Shown: positions 26,474 to 34,837, counted from the stretch's first letter. The stretch is 64,000 bases of DNA from Flaviaesturariibacter aridisoli (GCF_004343705.1 NZ_SKFH01000001.1:124001-188000); one strand, 5' to 3'. Numbers and translations are program-made. Notes: generated by a model not told the origin, from the sequence alone.

Positions 26474-26668
26474 ATGTTCAAATTCATCAAGAAATACGCG
26501 GAGACGATCGACCACATCGACATCTATCCCATCATCTCGCTGCTCGTCTTCTTCCTGTTCTTCGTCGTCATGCTCTGGTTTGTAAAGCGCATGCGCAAGG
26601 AAGCCGTGCAGGAGATCTCGAACCTGCCGCTGGAAGACTCCGCCCAACCCGCCCCGCTACATTTCTAA
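26474..26668 (+). CDS. ccoQ: cbb3-type oxidase small subunit CcoQ
   Basis: 64 aa, single membrane helix (IYPIISLLVFFLFFVVMLWF) followed by a basic stretch and a Pro-rich tail. Length, topology and position between ccoNO (3-nt gap) and ccoP identify CcoQ, which stabilises the complex. Confidence 0.9.
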   Translation: MFKFIKKYAETIDHIDIYPIISLLVFFLFFVVMLWFVKRMRKEAVQEISNLPLEDSAQPAPLHF

Positions 26669-26686
26669 AACCTGACTTTCCTGATT

Positions 26687-27637
26687 ATGAAACGCATGTA
26701 CACCCTCCGTTACGCCCTCCTGGCCCTGCTGGCCCTGGGGCTGCAAGGCGCCGCCATCGCCCAGGAGACTGCCGCCACCGCCACCGACGCGGCCACCGCC
26801 GCACCGGCCGGCATCGACTGGTTCAGCTCCGAGAAAGCGCTGATCTATATCTTCCTCGTGTTCTTCGTGCTTTGCGGCATCATGGTGGCCCACATCCTGT
26901 GGCGCGTCAACCAGATGGTGCTCGAGCGCCTCGGCAAGACGAAGCCCGCGAAAGTGAAAGCGGCCGGGCCGGGTAGCCTCCGGCTGTGGTGGGCCCGCAT
27001 CAACAACCGGTACCTCACCCGCGCCATCCCCGTGGAGCAGGAGGAAGACCGCATCCTCGACCACGAATACGACGGCATCCGCGAGCTCGACAACGCGCTG
27101 CCGCCGTGGTGGAAATGGGGCTTTTACCTCTCCGTGGTCCTGAGCTTCGTGTACCTCTGGCACTACCAGTTCGGCGACGGCCCCAACCCCGAGCAGGAGT
27201 ACCGTGCTGAAATGAAAACCGCCGAGGCCGAGATCGAAGCCTACCGCCTGGCATCGAAAGACAACGTGGACGAGAAATCGGTGACCATGGCCGATGCCGC
27301 CGGCATCGAGGCAGGCAAGGCGATCTTCCAGAAGAACTGCTTTATGTGCCACGGCGCGGCCGGTGAAGGCGGCGTAGGCCCCAACCTCACCGACGAATAC
27401 TGGCTCCACGGCGGCACCATCAACGACGTGTTCCACACCATCAAGTACGGTTATGCCGACAAGGGCATGCAGGCCTGGGAAAAGATGTTCTCCCCCGCCC
27501 AGATCCGCGACCTCGCCTCGTATGTGAAGTCGCTGAAGGGCTCCAAGCCCGCCAATGCCAAGGCCCCGCAGGGCGACCTGTTCGTAGACAACGGCGCGGC
27601 CCCGAAGGATAGCTCGGCCCCCGTGGCAGCGAAATAG
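26687..27637 (+). CDS. ccoP: cbb3-type oxidase cytochrome c subunit CcoP
   Basis: 316 aa: signal-like N-terminus, a first membrane helix (ALIYIFLVFFVLCGIMVAHI), a conserved loop (HEYDGIRELDNALPPWWKWG, the CcoP hallmark), a second helix and one cytochrome c domain with CFMCH. Only one CxxCH is present, whereas classical proteobacterial CcoP carries two haems. The C-terminal 30 residues are Ala/Pro/Lys-rich and disordered. The stop is followed at once by the dispersed 125-bp palindrome. Confidence 0.95.
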   Translation: MKRMYTLRYALLALLALGLQGAAIAQETAATATDAATAAPAGIDWFSSEKALIYIFLVFFVLCGIMVAHILWRVNQMVLERLGKTKPAKVKAAGPGSLRLWWARINNRYLTRAIPVEQEEDRILDHEYDGIRELDNALPPWWKWGFYLSVVLSFVYLWHYQFGDGPNPEQEYRAEMKTAEAEIEAYRLASKDNVDEKSVTMADAAGIEAGKAIFQKNCFMCHGAAGEGGVGPNLTDEYWLHGGTINDVFHTIKYGYADKGMQAWEKMFSPAQIRDLASYVKSLKGSKPANAKAPQGDLFVDNGAAPKDSSAPVAAK

Positions 27638-27762
27638 AGAAAGAACGCAGATCACGCTGGGCGGGATACGCATATTTGTTAAGATTCGTTATGATTTCTT
27701 AGAAAAACGTTTATCCGCGTTCATCATAACCATCATAAAAATCCGCGTTCTTTCTCTCCCGA
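27636..27762. repeat. dispersed 125-bp imperfect palindrome, copy 2
   Basis: Counterpart of 3588-3718. End arms AGAAAGAACGCAGAT and ATCCGCGTTCTTTCT are nearly perfect inverses. Both copies start at a stop codon. Confidence 0.8.
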
Positions 27763-27801
27763 TGCCGCAGGCATCCTGACGAATGTTAGTTTTTGTTGGA
27801 C

Positions 27802-27847
27802 CAAAGGTCAGGGCTTCCGCCAGGGAGGTGCCTGACCTTTGTCTTTT
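27802..27847 (+). terminator. stem-loop before ccoG
   Basis: Perfect 11-bp arms (CAAAGGTCAGG and CCTGACCTTTG) with an 18-nt loop followed by TCTTTT. It can terminate the ccoNOQP transcript; the right arm GACCTTTG also resembles a -7 box for ccoG. Confidence 0.55.
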
Positions 27848-27885
27848 CAAATACTTCCGACTTCGCACTTCCGACTTACCAACTT

Positions 27886-29301
27886 ATGGAGACGACCGCA
27901 CCCGAAAAGACGACAACCCTCGACCAGTCCTTCCGCGACTCCATCGCCACGGTGGACAAGCAGGGCCGCCGCAAATTCCTGTTCCCGAAGAAGCCGAAGG
28001 GACGCCTGTACAACAAGCGCACGATCGCCTCGATCATCTACCTCGTGGTGTTCTTCACGCTGCCCTTCCTGAAGGTGGACGGCGAGCCGCTGTTCCTCTT
28101 CAACGTGATCGAGCGGAAGTTCATCTTCTTCGGGCAGATCTTCTGGCCGCAGGACTTCTTCATCTTCGCCATCGGCTTCCTCACCTTCATGGTGTTCGTG
28201 ATCCTGTTCACCGTCGTGTTCGGCCGCGTGTTCTGCGGCTGGGCCTGCCCGCAGACGATCTTCATGGAGATGGTGTTCCGCAAGATCGAGTACTGGCTCG
28301 ACGGCGACTCCTCGGCGCAGAAGCGCCTCGCCGCGATGCCCTGGAACGGCTACAAGATCCGCAAGCGCGCCGTCAAGATCTCCGTGTTCTATGCCCTGTC
28401 CTTCCTCATCGGCAACTTTGCGCTCGCCTACGTGATCGGTATGGACAACGTGGAGCTCATGATCCGCGAGGGCATCGGCGCCCACCCGGTTACTTTCTCC
28501 GCGCTGATCGGTTTTACAACGACGTTCTTCCTCGTTTTCTATTGGTTCCGCGAGCAGGCCTGCCTCGTGGTGTGTCCCTACGGCCGCCTGCAGGGCGTGC
28601 TGCTGGATCGCAAGAGCATGGTGGTGGCCTATGATTACGTGCGCGGCGAGCCCCGCGGCAAAGTGAGCAAAACGAAAGAAGCCGAAGACCTCGGCGACTG
28701 TATCGACTGCGCGGCCTGCGTGCGCGTTTGCCCCACCGGCATCGACATCCGCAACGGCACCCAGCTCGAATGCACCAATTGCACCGCCTGCATCGACGCC
28801 TGCGACGCCATCATGGTTTCCCTGCAACGGGCGGAAGGCCTCATCCGCATCGACTCGGAAGAGAACATCGCCCGCGGGCAAAAGAAACTCTGGAACGGCC
28901 GCACGAAGGGCTACTCGGCGCTGCTCGCCGTGCTGCTCGGGGTGCTGGTAACGCTGCTCGTCACCCGCAACGACGTGGACGCCACGGTGCTCCGCACGCC
29001 GGGACAGATCTTCCAGACGCAGCCCGACGGCCGCCTGAGCAACATCTACACCATCAAGTTCGCCAACAAGACCCGCAACGATATCCCGATGACCCTGAAG
29101 CTCGAAAACATGAACGGCGAGATCCAGGTAGTCGGCAACGCCCTCGTAGCGCCGCGCGAGAGCTACACCCAGTCGCCCTTCTTCGTCAAGATCAAACGCG
29201 ACCAGATCCTGCGCCGCAAAACGAAGATCGCCATCGGTGTGTACGAAGGCACGAAGCGGATCAAGACCGTGGAGACAACGTTTTTCGGGCCGGGGTATTG
29301 A
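27886..29301 (+). CDS. ccoG: cytochrome c oxidase accessory protein CcoG (FixG/RdxA)
   Basis: 471 aa membrane-bound ferredoxin-like protein, a cupric reductase in the copper route to cbb3 oxidase (family knowledge). Five membrane helices are recognisable; GRVFCGWACPQT and EQACLVVCPYGR carry conserved Cys, and two [4Fe-4S] motifs follow (CIDCAACVRVCP and CTNCTACIDACD). The C-terminal domain is periplasmic and immunoglobulin-like. The ATG at 27886 (METTAPEKTT) is chosen because the frame before it crosses the hairpin. Confidence 0.95.
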   Translation: METTAPEKTTTLDQSFRDSIATVDKQGRRKFLFPKKPKGRLYNKRTIASIIYLVVFFTLPFLKVDGEPLFLFNVIERKFIFFGQIFWPQDFFIFAIGFLTFMVFVILFTVVFGRVFCGWACPQTIFMEMVFRKIEYWLDGDSSAQKRLAAMPWNGYKIRKRAVKISVFYALSFLIGNFALAYVIGMDNVELMIREGIGAHPVTFSALIGFTTTFFLVFYWFREQACLVVCPYGRLQGVLLDRKSMVVAYDYVRGEPRGKVSKTKEAEDLGDCIDCAACVRVCPTGIDIRNGTQLECTNCTACIDACDAIMVSLQRAEGLIRIDSEENIARGQKKLWNGRTKGYSALLAVLLGVLVTLLVTRNDVDATVLRTPGQIFQTQPDGRLSNIYTIKFANKTRNDIPMTLKLENMNGEIQVVGNALVAPRESYTQSPFFVKIKRDQILRRKTKIAIGVYEGTKRIKTVETTFFGPGY

Positions 29302-29304
29302 CAC

Positions 29305-29420
29305 CGCCTGCCTCCCTTCGGCTGCGCTCAGGGTGACAGGCGGGCATTCTCCTCTGTCAGGCTGAGCGAAGGGCAACAAGCGGGCATTCTCTTCTGTCAG
29401 GCTGAGCGCAGTCGAAGCCC
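29305..29420. repeat. dispersed repeat with two direct units (CTGTCAGGCTGAGCG)
   Basis: CGGGCATTCTCCTCTGTCAG and a near copy 42 nt later, each followed by GCTGAGCG; a partial inverse (CTGCGCTCAGGGTGACAG) precedes them. I recognise this word as a widespread intergenic repeat; its function is unknown. Confidence 0.65.
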
Positions 29421-29455
29421 AACCACAAACTATAAACTACAAACTATAAACTTCT
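29421..29455. repeat. heptamer array ACTATAA / ACTACAA before ccoH
   Basis: Four period-7 units end 5 nt before the ccoH ATG. Confidence 0.8.
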
Positions 29456-29459
29456 CTCC

Positions 29460-29897
29460 ATGCGTATCTCCTGGGGCCATAAAATCGCCGCCGTTTACAT
29501 CACCTTCATCAGCGGCATCACCTTCCTCGTGTTCAAGGCCAACGCCCAGCACTTCGACCTGGTAACCGAGAACTACTACGAGCAGGAGCTCAAATACCAG
29601 GACGTCATCGACCAGCAGAAAAACGTGTCCGGCCTGTCGGCCGCGCCGCGCTACGGCACTACGGCCGGCACCGTGCAGGTAGCGCTGCCCGCCGAATTCG
29701 AAGGCAGGCAATGGAAGGGCCACCTGTATTTATACCGTCCCTCCAGCGCCGCCCTCGACCTGCACAAAGACGTTCCCGGCAACGGCCGCGCCTTTGTATG
29801 GGTGCTGCCCAAACAACTCGAAGGCAGCTACCGCCTCAAGTTTTCCTGGGAGCTGGACGGGAAGAAGTTTTACGACGAATCCGTCGTCTCTTTCTAA
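29460..29897 (+). CDS. ccoH: FixH/CcoH family protein
   Basis: 145 aa, N-terminal membrane anchor (AAVYITFISGITFLVFKANA) and a periplasmic beta-rich domain with NYYEQELKYQDVID and RLKFSWELDGKKFYDE, both FixH marks. It assists cbb3 assembly. The ATG at 29460 is set by the N-terminus and by the array ending just before it. Confidence 0.92.
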   Translation: MRISWGHKIAAVYITFISGITFLVFKANAQHFDLVTENYYEQELKYQDVIDQQKNVSGLSAAPRYGTTAGTVQVALPAEFEGRQWKGHLYLYRPSSAALDLHKDVPGNGRAFVWVLPKQLEGSYRLKFSWELDGKKFYDESVVSF

Positions 29898-29914
29898 CCT
29901 CCGCCGCGCATCGC

Positions 29915-29948
29915 GCAACTACAAACTATAAACTACAAACTACAAACG
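29915..29948. repeat. heptamer array ACTACAA / ACTATAA
   Basis: Four period-7 units between ccoH and the TauE/SafE-like gene; the same word as at 21243 and 29421. Confidence 0.85.
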
Positions 29949-29957
29949 CTCCCTCCC

Positions 29958-30662
29958 TTGTCCCTCACCGAACTACTCACCTCCTCCTTCCTCATCGGCG
30001 CCGCCGGCTCCCTGCATTGCCTGGGCATGTGCGGACCGCTGGCCCTGTCGCTGCCCCTGCCGGGGCGGACGATGGGCGCGCGCCTGAAGGGGGGACTGCT
30101 GTACAACGGCGGGCGCATCACGACCTATGCGTTGCTGGGGCTCGTGCTCGGCACAGTGGGGGAGGTGCTGCTGCGCCCCGAGTGGCAGCGGGGCTTGTCC
30201 ATCAGCGCGGGTGCGCTGTTGCTGCTGTATTTGTTTGGCGGGCAAAAACGCCTCGAGGGCGCGGGCGCGCAGGCAAAGCCGTTTCTCAGGCTGCGTTCGC
30301 TGCTATCCGGGCTGTTCCAGAAACACAACTACGCCTCGGTATACAGCATCGGCCTGCTCAACGGCCTGCTGCCCTGCGGCACGGTATACCTGGCCCTGCT
30401 CACCTCTTTCTTAACCGGCGGTGCGCTGAAGGGCGGCCTCTTCATGGCGGTCTTCGGGATGGGCACCTTGCCCGCCATGCTGCTGATGGTGCTCTGGGGC
30501 GCGGCGCTCGGTTCTTCCATGCGCATGCGCTTTCGCAAGGCCGCCCCGGTGGTATTGGGGATCATGGGCGTGTTGCTCGTGCTGCGGGGGATGAACCTCG
30601 GTATTCCCTTCGTGAGCCCGCATATGGTGGCTGGGGTGGAAGGAGCGGTGGGCTGCCATTGA
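29958..30662 (+). CDS. sulfite exporter TauE/SafE-like (DsbD-type) membrane protein
   Basis: 234 aa, about six membrane helices. HCLGMCGPLAL near the N-terminus and LLPCGTVYLAL in the middle carry the Cys pairs of the DsbD-like branch of this family, which is often found at cbb3 loci and connected with copper or thiol handling. The start is most likely the TTG at 29958 (SLTELLTSSFLIGAAGSLHC); no ATG fits upstream because the array fills the gap. Last gene of the oxidase cluster. Confidence 0.82.
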   Translation: MSLTELLTSSFLIGAAGSLHCLGMCGPLALSLPLPGRTMGARLKGGLLYNGGRITTYALLGLVLGTVGEVLLRPEWQRGLSISAGALLLLYLFGGQKRLEGAGAQAKPFLRLRSLLSGLFQKHNYASVYSIGLLNGLLPCGTVYLALLTSFLTGGALKGGLFMAVFGMGTLPAMLLMVLWGAALGSSMRMRFRKAAPVVLGIMGVLLVLRGMNLGIPFVSPHMVAGVEGAVGCH

Positions 30663-30741
30663 GGGGAATGATGGCGATTCGTCTGTACAACGTCTGTGCG
30701 ATCCACCAGTCTGGTATGAAGCAGTAGAAGATCGATGGAAT

Positions 30742-31423
30742 TGCATTGGCAGCGAAACGCTCCGTAGGAGCGGAATGTCTGTGGCTCCCGCCAAGGCGGG
30801 ACAGGCTCCGGGTGAAACCCGGGGTTGTGTACGCAAGTGCGAAAAGGCGCGCCCTGTAGGGCCGCCACCTTATCCCGCGGGCTTAAGCCCCGGGAGGCCC
30901 ATTCTTCGCGGTGGCACCCCTACAGGGTGCGCTATCGACCTACCCGCATTTAACCCCGGGTTGCACCCTATCGTGTGGACACAATTCTTGGCCATGCCTT
31001 CTTCTTGATGGCTGTTCCAATCCAATAAGGAAGTGAAAATCAATACTCCGAAGGAGCACTGTGTCACTGGCCCCGGGCGCAAGCCCGGGGACTACGGGGC
31101 GTCCTATTGGCTTCTGCGCCCCGCAGGGGCGCCGTATTGCCGCGCTGCTGCCTTGCAACAGATTGTTGAATCGGGGCAGGAGCAACACGGCACCGCTTCG
31201 CGGTGCAGATGCGCCATCGCTCCGACTTCCCCGGGCTTGCGCCCGGGGCCAGTGACACGGCACCGCTTCGCGGTGCATTGTTCGTACATTCAATCGGATG
31301 CCAGCCGCGAATCATCGAAAGATCGAATGGTGTCCACACGATAGGGTTGCACCCGGAGCCTGTCCCGCAGCGGCGGGAGCTACCAACAGGCCGTCCCTAC
31401 GGGACGGTTCGCTACCAGCGCAT
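30742..31423. repeat. mosaic of nested palindromes with inverted outer units
   Basis: Most of the 1,015-nt gap 30663-31677 is a string of perfect short hairpins: 30758-30772 (CGCTCC/GGAGCG), 30786-30801, 30808-30822, 30914-30930, 31046-31056, 31071-31090 (CCCCGGGC, loop GCAA, GCCCGGGG), 31116-31132, 31190-31206, 31229-31248 and one in 31391-31407. An outer unit at 30742-30820 is repeated in inverse at 31347-31423; the inner 25-bp pair 30958-30982 / 31330-31354 (ending in CTATCGTGTGGACAC) and the 30-bp pair 31060-31090 / 31229-31258 are also inverse. No protein-coding sign was seen. The last 250 nt before 31678 are pyrimidine-rich. Confidence 0.88.
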
Positions 31424-31677
31424 TGTCAACGAACTATTTTTAGACAGCCTCCGAGGGTGCTAGAGTATTGCATGAATGGCCAGTTGCCTTTTCGCCTTTT
31501 TTTACTTCCGGCTTGACTCTCTGATGCGTTCAATGGATGGTTGTTTGCCCCGGGCGTACAAATGCCTGTTTTTCCTGGGTCTCCCCAAAATCTCCGTATT
31601 TCTACTATTCTTTTTCTCATTTTCTTTTTCTTCCTTTATCAGGTCATCAATTTTCCAAACCGTAAAACTTTCAGCTT

Positions 31678-32433
31678 ATGCCCCGTTCCATTTCCGAAAC
31701 CGGTCACGGCGTGAACCGCGCCAACTTTGACGGTCTTTACGAATTGACCGGCCTGATCGGTACCAGCTACAAACCCAGTAACGAAAACCTGAAGCGCGAC
31801 GCCCTCAAGGCGAAGGCCACCGAATGCGGGATCGCCTTCGAAGAGGGTGAAGCGGCGCGGCGCGCTTTCGACAACGCCGTTGCCGCGCGTGCCGAGCCCT
31901 ACAGCGGGATCAGTGCGCTGTGCACCCGCATTCTAAAAAGTTTCCGTACCTCGGGCGCGCCGGCCAAGGCCATTGCGTCGGCCGATGCCCTCAAGAAGAA
32001 GGTACAGGGCACGCGCGTCACGCCGCCACCAACAGCGGTGGACGGCGAGGAGGCTGCGAAAGCCCGGTCAGTGTCGCAAACGAGCTACGACATGGTGCAT
32101 GTTCATTTTGAAAAGCTGGTGGCCGGCCTGGCAGAGACGGCGGAATACAACCCCGCCGAGGAAGAACTCACGGTAGCGAGCCTGAAGGCGCGGGCGCGCG
32201 CCATGAAAACCGGGAATACAACCGTGGTAACCACCGAAGCGGCCCTCACCGCCGCCCTGATCCGCCGCGACCTGGCCTTCTACGCACCCGAAACCGGTCT
32301 CGTCGATACCGCCAAGTACGTCAAGGATTACCTGGGCTCCCTCGATCCCGCCAAGGTGCCCGCCGCGGTGGAAGCCAAAAAGTTCAAATTCCGCAATGTG
32401 CGCAAGCTGCTGGCAAAGGCCGGCCTTGCGTAA
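31678..32433 (+). CDS. hypothetical protein with internal duplication
   Basis: 251 aa, no signal peptide, no membrane helix, predicted mostly helical. It starts MPRSISETGHGVNRANF, a start I associate with an uncharacterised family recurrent in Bacteroidota. Two halves look related: YKPSNENLKRDALKAKATEC (about 33-52) with AFDNAVAARAEPY, and YNPAEEELTVASLKARARAM (about 157-176) with LTAALIRRDLAFY, suggesting duplication of a helical unit of roughly 110-120 residues. It stands alone between the palindrome mosaic and a strong terminator followed by a 21-nt array. No function can be given. Confidence 0.8.
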   Translation: MPRSISETGHGVNRANFDGLYELTGLIGTSYKPSNENLKRDALKAKATECGIAFEEGEAARRAFDNAVAARAEPYSGISALCTRILKSFRTSGAPAKAIASADALKKKVQGTRVTPPPTAVDGEEAAKARSVSQTSYDMVHVHFEKLVAGLAETAEYNPAEEELTVASLKARARAMKTGNTTVVTTEAALTAALIRRDLAFYAPETGLVDTAKYVKDYLGSLDPAKVPAAVEAKKFKFRNVRKLLAKAGLA

Positions 32434-32456
32434 CGGCATACCGGTGCTTATACCGC

Positions 32457-32486
32457 AACAGCCCCGTCTTTGACGGGGCTGTTTTG
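32457..32486 (+). terminator. intrinsic terminator after the duplicated hypothetical gene
   Basis: Perfect 12-bp arms (AACAGCCCCGTC and GACGGGGCTGTT), loop TTT, then TTG. It starts 24 nt after the stop and ends 4 nt before the 21-nt array. Confidence 0.85.
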
Positions 32487-32490
32487 TGGC

Positions 32491-32742
32491 CGGGCGCGCA
32501 GCTTCCGCACCCGGGCGCATGCTTTCACAACCCGTGCGCACAGAATCCGGGACCGTGCGTACGGGTTCAGAGAGGATGCGCACGCCTCCACAACTGGAGC
32601 GCACGTCTTCAGAAGTGGAGCGCATGCTTTCAGGGATCAAGCGCACGCATTCAGGATGCATGCGCACACTTTGAGAAATGGAGCGCAGGCATTCAGAAGG
32701 CAGGCGCAGGCTTTGTGCATCCGGGCGCACGATCTTTCAGAT
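32491..32742. repeat. minisatellite: 12 units of exactly 21 nt
   Basis: Twelve consecutive 21-nt units without one indel, diverged in sequence, with the shared core GCGCA followed by a TTCAG-like word (for example GGAGCGCATGCTTTCAGGGA). Several frames stay open through it on both strands because 21 is a multiple of three, producing 7-residue periodic peptides, but no start, signal or family supports translation. A thirteenth unit decays at 32743-32763. The remaining 70 nt up to 32832 show nothing. Confidence 0.92.
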
Positions 32743-32832
32743 TGGTGCAACGCAAGGTGGGCTGACGCACGATCAGGGCACGCGGACCCCCAGGCCTCGG
32801 CATCCGTTTGCCCACATCCGCCTGCATCGTTC

Positions 32833-34578
32833 CTACAGCGCCGACGTGTAAATCGGCGCATCCGCTCCTGCAAAGGCTTCCTTCGCCTGCCGGCGGGCGC
32901 GGGCGGCGGCCTTGGTCTTGCCCTGCCGGTTCAGCGCGGTGGCCAGCCCGGTGAGCGACCAGCCGTTGGCGGGGTTGATGGCGAGGTCTTCACGATACAC
33001 CCGCTCCGCGTCGGTCCACCTGCCGGCTTGGAGCAGCACCGCGCCGAGGTAGTGGCGGGCCGGGTGCACCCAGTCTTTGGGCTCGTTGTATTGCATGCGG
33101 TCTTCGCGGTCCACCGCCTCTTCCAGGAAAGCGATCGCCTCCGGGTAATCATTTTGTTCCTCGGCCAGCACCCCCTGCAGGATCTTCAGCGCCACGGTGC
33201 CGCCTACTTCGCCGGCATTGGAAAACGAAGGCGCCGGTGCCCGCATCTGTTCGGCGGCTAAAGCCTCCCGTACAGCGGCCAGTTCCGCACCGGCCTTTGC
33301 GAAGTCGTGCTTCCGTGCAAAGGCCAGCCCGCGCCCGTAGTGCCACAGCAGGCCCGCATACACATGGGCGGCGGGCGGCGCGGGCGTATGCAGGAGGCTG
33401 TCCCACTTGCCGAAGCGGATAAGTGTCAGGTAGGGCGTTAGGTAGAGGTATTGCGCGTAGATACCCATGTAGCCGGGGAGGCCTTGCCAGCTGCTGTCGA
33501 AGCTGCGGCGGCAATCCAGTGATGCGGTCCGCGCGGCCCCGTAACGCCCGGCCATGTTGGCGCAGGTGGCCTGCATGTGCAGGTTGTGCACGAGGTACAG
33601 CGGCGCGTTGTTGGCTACCAGCGGGAAAGCCGCTGCGTAGGCGTAATAGCTTTTCACCGCTTTCTCGTTCACCACGACGCCCTTGCGGTAATAACCGGAG
33701 CGGATGTAAATGTGCGAGGGCATATGCACCACGTGCGCCACGCCCGGCATCAGGTGGGGCAGCCGCAGCGCCTGGATAAACGCTCGCTTGGGCTCCGCCG
33801 ACGCTTCCACGGCGTGCACGTAGTAGTGCGCCGCGCCGGGATGATCGGGCGATTGCCGCAGCAGGCGCTCGAGCGTCTGCACGATCTCGGGCGTCCAGGG
33901 CTTCGGTTCGTAGGTGTGGGTATACAGGTCCCAGGGGTGCTGCACCATCAGGGCGTCGGCATAGAGGGCCGCCGCATCGGCGCTGGCCGGGAAGCGGCGC
34001 TGCACGTCCTTCATCGCATCGGCGTACAATTGGTTCAGGTGTTCGCGCGCTTGCGTGGTATCGGGCGAATAGCGCACCTGCATGGCGTCGATGAGCGCCT
34101 GCTCCACCGGCGTGCAGGAAGCATCCAGGGCTTTGGCCCGCCGCATTGCCGTAAGGGCATCCGGCGACGCGCTGTAGCCGAAGTCGTTGATGTTGGGGCC
34201 ATAGGCAAGCGCCTTGCCCCAGTGCCCCATGGCAAAGTTGCTGTCGAAGCGTACCGACTTTTCAAAGGAAGCCAGCGCTTCGATGATGTGAAAGCCGTAG
34301 TACATATTGATGCCTTGCTCGAAGTAGATCCGCGCGCTGTCGTTGGGGGCCGTAACGGGCATCCGGTAGTCGCCCCAGCCGGGGAGCAGGGGAATGAGGT
34401 TGGCGCTGTCGGTGAAGTCGATCCCGGCGGCGGTGGGTCCGCAACCGATGGCCACGCGCTGTCGGTAGGCTTCGTTGGCGTAGGCGGGTCGCTGCGACTC
34501 AAAGGGCGTGCGCACCTGGATCAGGGCCCAGGCTGCGGGCAGGGAAAAGGCCAGTAACAGGAGGAGGAACATTTTCAT
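32833..34578 (-). CDS. tetratricopeptide-repeat protein, exported
   Basis: 581 aa with a signal peptide (FLLLLLAFSLPAAWAL). TPR-like helical pairs are seen near residues 90-160 (INMYYGFHIIEALASFEKSV, then NFAMGHWGKALAYGP) and at the C-terminus (ALAINPANGWSLTGLATALN-like repeats). His-rich segments HPGAAHYYVHAVE and HVVHMPSHIYIRSGYYRKG are characteristic of a family of large uncharacterised exported TPR proteins. The ATG at 34578 (MKMFLLLLL) is preferred to one 9 codons upstream because it begins the signal peptide. Role unknown; it stands alone. Confidence 0.85.
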   Translation of the reverse strand: MKMFLLLLLAFSLPAAWALIQVRTPFESQRPAYANEAYRQRVAIGCGPTAAGIDFTDSANLIPLLPGWGDYRMPVTAPNDSARIYFEQGINMYYGFHIIEALASFEKSVRFDSNFAMGHWGKALAYGPNINDFGYSASPDALTAMRRAKALDASCTPVEQALIDAMQVRYSPDTTQAREHLNQLYADAMKDVQRRFPASADAAALYADALMVQHPWDLYTHTYEPKPWTPEIVQTLERLLRQSPDHPGAAHYYVHAVEASAEPKRAFIQALRLPHLMPGVAHVVHMPSHIYIRSGYYRKGVVVNEKAVKSYYAYAAAFPLVANNAPLYLVHNLHMQATCANMAGRYGAARTASLDCRRSFDSSWQGLPGYMGIYAQYLYLTPYLTLIRFGKWDSLLHTPAPPAAHVYAGLLWHYGRGLAFARKHDFAKAGAELAAVREALAAEQMRAPAPSFSNAGEVGGTVALKILQGVLAEEQNDYPEAIAFLEEAVDREDRMQYNEPKDWVHPARHYLGAVLLQAGRWTDAERVYREDLAINPANGWSLTGLATALNRQGKTKAAARARRQAKEAFAGADAPIYTSAL

Positions 34579-34739
34579 AAAAGAAAATTTTGTGGAAGCC
34601 CTCAATGATGCGGCACAGATCTTCTTCCCCAGGCGGGAGCAACGCCTCCTTTAAGGTACACCATTTCCAACCTCCCTGCACATAACGGTTGCGGGCTAAA
34701 GCCCGGCAGCAGTACCGTGATGGCTGGCGCGCGAGAAGG

Positions 34740-34837
34740 GGGCACGCGGAAAACGCAGAAAACACTGAAAGAGGTTTGTGTGGGATAGTCTTACAGGTGC
34801 GCGTCTCTCTGCTGTGCCGCATTCCTTTTAGTGGAAG
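34740..34837. repeat. 98-bp direct repeat, copy 1
   Basis: Starts GGGCACGCGGAAAACGCAGA and ends CATTCCTTTTAGTGGAAG; copy 2 of equal length is at 35651-35748. The rest of the gap 34579-35122 has a GGGCTAAAGCCC palindrome near 34692, an inverse fragment of the repeat near 35076-35105, and no gene. Confidence 0.85.

Noticed and set aside
30663-31677. Small open frames within the palindrome mosaic (for example around 31033-31344)
   Set aside because: They consist wholly of palindromic repeat sequence, overlap one another on both strands and have no protein character.
32491-32742. CRISPR-like array
   Set aside because: Units are contiguous and diverged with no unique spacers between conserved repeats, and no cas gene is present.
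32068-33261. Open frames on both strands through the 21-nt array giving 7-residue repeat peptides
   Set aside because: A period divisible by three keeps several frames open by itself. There is no ribosome site, signal or conserved start, and the frames run into neighbouring genes.
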